This document shows, in pieces, positions 59,688 through 64,000 of a stretch of DNA of 64,000 nucleotides (positions are counted from its first letter, which is position 1; each line of letters opens with the position of its first letter). Source of the stretch: Dastarcus helophoroides (Eukaryota > Arthropoda > Insecta > Coleoptera > Bothrideridae). The notes under the pieces are model-generated. The model was not told the DNA's origin, did not search any database, and saw nothing but the letters and a program-made list of their open reading frames with translations. Where the stretch lies: assembly GCA_028583605.1 (NCBI GenBank), contig CM053334.1, positions 22,247,726 to 22,311,725 on the forward strand. The letters run 5' to 3'. The translations under genes were made by a program, and so were the position numbers.

Positions 59688-62600
59688 CTAAAACTGAAAA
59701 CTTAAACTGAAACTTAAACCGAAAATTGAAATCTGAAAGTGATAACTGAAATCTGTAAATTTATAATTAAAAACTGAAAACTCAAAACTGTAGGCACTAA
59801 AGAAGGAAAACTGAAATTGAATACTGAAACAGAAACCTGAAACTGAAAACTGAAGGGGAAAACTGTAACCGAAGTTGTAAACTGGAAACTGAAGTTGAAA
59901 ACTGAAACTGAAGTTGAAAACTGAAACTGAAAACTGACACTTAAAACTGAAACTGAAAACTGATGACTGAAATTGATAAACTAAAAACTGGAACTAAAAC
60001 TGAAACTGAAACCGGAAATCCAAAACTGAAATCTGAGTCCTAAAACCGAAATTGAAACTGAAAATCGAAACTGCCACTGAAAACTAAAACTAAAAACTGA
60101 AACTAAAAACTGAACACTAAAACTCAAAGCTGAAACTGAAAACTGAAACCATTGTTGAAACTAAAACTAATCACTGAAACCAAAAACTGAAAACTAAAAC
60201 TGAAACATAAAAGTGAAAATCGAAACTGAAAACTGAATACTGAAACCGAAAACGGAAAACTGAGACTAAAAACTGAAACTGAAAACTAAAATTGAAACTG
60301 AAACTAAAAACTGAAACTAAAGCTGAAAACTAAAACTAAAAATTGAGTCTGAAAACTGAACACTGAAATTGAAAACTGAAACCAAAAACTGCAACTAAAA
60401 ACTGAAACTGGAAACTGAAAAATAAAAACTGACAACTGAAACCTGAAACTGAAATCACTAAAAACTAAACTGAAGTTAAAAGCTGAAACTGAAAATTAAA
60501 CTGAAACTGAACACTGAAACTGAAAACTGAAACTGAAAACAGAAACTGAAAACTAAAATTGAAACTGAAGTTAAAAACTGAAACTAAAACTGAAAACTAA
60601 AACTAAAAACTGAGTCTGAAAACTAAACATTGAAACTGAAAACTGAAACCAAAAACTGCAACTGAAAACTGAAACTGGAAACTGAAAACTAAAAACTGAC
60701 AACTGAAACCTGAAACTGAAATCACTGAAAACTAAACTGAAGTTGAAAGTTGAAACTGAAAATTAAACTGTAACTGAACACTAAAACTGAAAATAAAAAC
60801 TGAGACTGAAAACTGAACAGTGAAAGTGAAAACTGTAAGTGAAGCTGTACACTGGAAACTGAAAGTGAACACTGAAACAGATAATTGAAAACTGAAATTG
60901 AAATCTGACACTTAAAACTAAAACTGAAACCGAAAACTGTTGACTGAAATTGATAACAAACTGAAAACTGAAACTGAAACCGGAAATCCAAAACTGAAAA
61001 CTGAGATTTAAAACCCAAACTGAAACCGAAAATCAAAACTGAAACTGAAACTGAAAACTGAACACAAAAACTGAAAGCTGAAACTAAAAACTGAAACCAT
61101 TGTTGAAACTGAAACTAATTTCTGAAACCAGAAACTGAAAACTAAAACTGAAACCTAAAAGTGAAAATCGAAACTGAAAACTGAATGCTGAAACTGAAAA
61201 CTGAAACTAAAAACTGAAACTAAAAACTAAAATTGAAACTGAAGCTAAGAACTGAAACTAAAACTGAAAACTAAAACTAAAAACTGAGTCTGAAAACTGA
61301 ACACTGAAACTGAAAATAAATCTGAGACTGAAAACTGAACACTGAAAGTGAAAACTGTAACTGAAGCTGTACACTGGAAACTGAAAGTGAACACTGAAAC
61401 AGATAACTGAAAACTGAAATTGAAAACTGACACTTAAAACTAAAACTGAAACTGAAAACTGTTGACTGAAATTGATAACAAACTGAAAACTGAAACTGAA
61501 ACCGGAAATCCAAAACTGAAAACTGAGATTTAAAACCGAAACTGAAACTGAAAATCGAAACTGAAACTGAAAACTGAACACAAAAACTGAAAACTGAAAC
61601 TGAAAACTGAAACCATTGTTGAAACTTAAACTAATTACTGAAACCAGAAACTGAAAACTAAAACTGAAACCTCAAAGTGAAAATCGAAACTGAAAACTGA
61701 ATGCTGAAACTGAAAACTGAAACTAAAAACTGAAACTAAAAACTAAAATTGAAACTGAAGCTAAGAACTGAAACTAAAACTGAAAACTAAAACTAAAAAC
61801 TGAGTCTGAAAACTGAACACTGAAACTGAAAATAAATCTGAGACTGAAAACTGAACACTGAAAGTGAAAACTGTAACTGAAGCTGTACACTGGAAACTGA
61901 AAGTGAACACTGAAACAGATAACTGAAAACTGAAATTGAAAACTGACACTTAAAACTAAAACTGAAACTGAAAACTGTTGACTGAAATTGATAACAAACT
62001 GAAAACTGAAACTGAAACCGGAAATCCAAAACTGAAAACTGAGATTTAAAACCGAAACTGAAACTGAAAATCGAAACTGAAACTGAAAACTGAACACAAA
62101 AACTGAAAACTGAAACTGAAAACTGAAACCATTGTTGAAACTTAAACTAATTACTGAAACCAGAAACTGAAAACTAAAACTGAAACCTCAAAGTGAAAAT
62201 CGAAACTGAAAACTGAATACTAAAACCGAAAACTAAAAACTGGAACTAAAAACTGAAACTGAAAACTAAAAATGAAACTGAAACTAAAACTGAAATCTAA
62301 AACTAAAAACTAAAAACTAAAACTAAAAACTGAGTCTGGAAACTGAACACTGAAACTGAAAACTGAAACCAACAACTGAAACTGGAAACTGAAAACTAAA
62401 AACTGACAACTGAAACTTGAAACTGAAATCACTGAACACTAAACTGAAATTAAAAATTGAAACTGAAAATTAAACTAAAACTGAACATTGAAACTGAACA
62501 CTGAAAATAAAAACTGAGACTGAAAACTGAACACTGAAACTGAAAGCTGACACTGAAAACTGAAACCAAAAAAAAAAAATTGAAAATTGAAACTGAAAAC

Positions 62601-62990
62601 TAAAACTCATTACTGAAGTCAGAACCTGAAAACTGAAAATTGAAACCTGAAAGTGAAAATCGAAATTGAAAATTGAATACTGAAATCGAACCTAAAAACT
62701 GAAACTGAAAACTAAAATTGAAACTGAAACTAAAAACTGAAACTAAAGCTGAAAATTAAAACTAAAAACTAAGACTGAAAACTGAACACTGAAACTGAAA
62801 CCAAAAACTGAAACTAAAAATTGCAACCGAAAACTGAAAACTGAAACTTAAAACTGACACTGGAAACTCAAAACAGAAAACTGAAACTAAAATCACCGAA
62901 AAATAAATTGAAATTGAAAGTTGAAACTAAAAACTAAAAACTGAACGCTGAAAGCTGAAAACTGATTATTAAAAACTTAATTTCTAATTG
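59688..62990. repeat. Diverged CTGAAA satellite array 3 with higher-order repeats
   Basis: Degenerate 6/7-bp units over 3.3 kb. A 516-bp block is duplicated in tandem with near identity (about 61187-61702 and 61703-62218). Older copies are seen from the marker AACTGTAA at 59871, 60831, 61353 and 61869 and from CCATTGTTGAAAC at 60149, 61097, 61612 and 62129. Repeated ORFs of 62, 78 and 107 codons arise from the block. Confidence 0.93.
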
Positions 62991-64000
62991 TTCCCAAAAA
63001 ATCTTTAATTTAACTAAAAAGTTATCAGAGAATCTCCCTACGATTAATTTTAAAATAATTGGTTTAAAATTTTTAATGTTGATAGATTCAATTCAGTTTT
63101 CAATCTCAGTTGGCGAACATAATTTTTTTAATCGATTCAGTATTAACGAAAAATTACCAAAAAAACATCCTCACGTTTCGTGTTAGTTTTACTTTTGTTA
63201 AATTCAAGATGTAACTTTTAAACAAATAAATTAACTAATGCATGGTGCAATTCGCCTAAAACTAATTCAGTTATTTGGAGCGCACATGTCAGCGAACAAG
63301 GTATTAACATGTGAAGCAACTCTAGATTGTAGTATTTAATTAATCGAATGAATGGTGATTTAAGTTAGGCTTGTACTTACAAACAATTGGCTCCGAACCA
63401 AATTTCAACAATATCCGCAAGTTTGTGAACTGTTTAGACGTTATTTCGAATCTATTAAGTCTAAATTTATGTGTATGTTCAACACACACACTTTACAACT
63501 TCCCAGTGCTCCATTAAGATACAGAAATCTTGTTCCTACACCTAAGATACATTTATACGTTCTGCTTTATCTCATTGAGCTTAGTAATTTAATTATTGCG
63601 CTAAAAAAGTTTTCTTTTGATTTAGTTAGCGGTCGTATTGTGTGTTATTTAATGAAGAAGCGAAGACCGACAAAAAAATTACAAAAACTCGCTTAGGTGT
63701 AACGTAACATAAATCTAAGAGGTGCATAATTTGAATTAAAAAATTCTGGGATATATTTTAATTTAGGCGCACTCGTACAGAACGGCGAGAGAATTTATTT
63801 ATATCAAACGCAAAGTTTTAAATTAGATAAAAGTACAACTTTTCATCATAGATATAATTCACAGATATGCGACCGCTCGGTAACCGAAGTCTTCCCCGTT
63901 TTTGAAATTAATTTATTTTCAGCCGCTGTGTTTTATTTATTCAAAGGGTGGACGTACATCTAGCCTTACTAATTGAGAATTATTACAATTACGTTCGGGG
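62991..64000. other. Plain non-coding DNA at the window end
   Basis: Normal composition after the satellite. The 75-codon ORF at 63469-63696 has no recognisable motif. Confidence 0.5.

Noticed and set aside
61245..62097. Duplicated 62-, 78- and 107-codon ORFs
   Set aside because: Identical because of the 516-bp satellite duplication, not a gene pair.

Overview
This is an AT-rich animal nuclear sequence, most probably from an insect; I cannot name the species. The evidence is one spliced calcium-independent phospholipase A2 gene with the animal ankyrin-plus-patatin layout, insertions of arthropod-type mobile elements (a hAT transposon, solo LTRs with TATA and CAGT initiators, Penelope-like remnants, a LINE 3' end), and large amounts of simple satellite. 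Nothing looks bacterial: there are no operons, CRISPR arrays, rRNA or convincing tRNA genes.

The only host gene I can support is iPLA2-VIA (PLA2G6 type) on the minus strand. Exon 1 (18803-17549) carries the N-terminal and ankyrin parts. Exon 2 (12137-11002) carries the patatin lipase domain. The splice sites are consensus and the joined frame is open for 796 codons. The 5.4-kb intron is filled with a CGATTT satellite, degenerate T-rich DNA and small hairpins. A solo LTR with a TATA box in the gene's own direction sits about 150 bases upstream of the start codon.

Layout: 1-5385, heptamer (CTTAATA) satellite with a duplicated flank, a 122-bp tandem repeat and a LINE tail; 6745-8650, CGATTT satellite; 11002-19271, the phospholipase gene and its LTR; 19280-27660, T-rich tandem units split by a 3,746-bp hAT transposon (near-intact transposase, 400-bp inverted ends, 8-bp target duplication) and a 992-bp foldback element; 28982-41340, a nested cluster of hAT-like elements with CAGTGGCG ends and T-rich/A-rich arms, one of them complete with an 8-bp target duplication, plus another solo LTR and Penelope-like pieces; 43866-46725, the heptamer satellite again in inverted orientation; 46740-50530, plain non-coding sequence; 50530-54500, T-rich DNA with a 340-bp palindrome and a 360-bp Penelope-derived insertion; 49107-49470, 55330-57210 and 59688-62990, three CTGAAA/CTGAAAA satellite arrays, the last with higher-order repeats; 63000-64000, plain sequence.

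The most unusual content is (i) the CAGTGGCG element family, whose arms resemble much of the degenerate DNA of the window, (ii) hammerhead-like motifs in the Penelope-like termini and in a second dispersed repeat, and (iii) satellites that occur together with fixed flanking sequences, as if moved as units.
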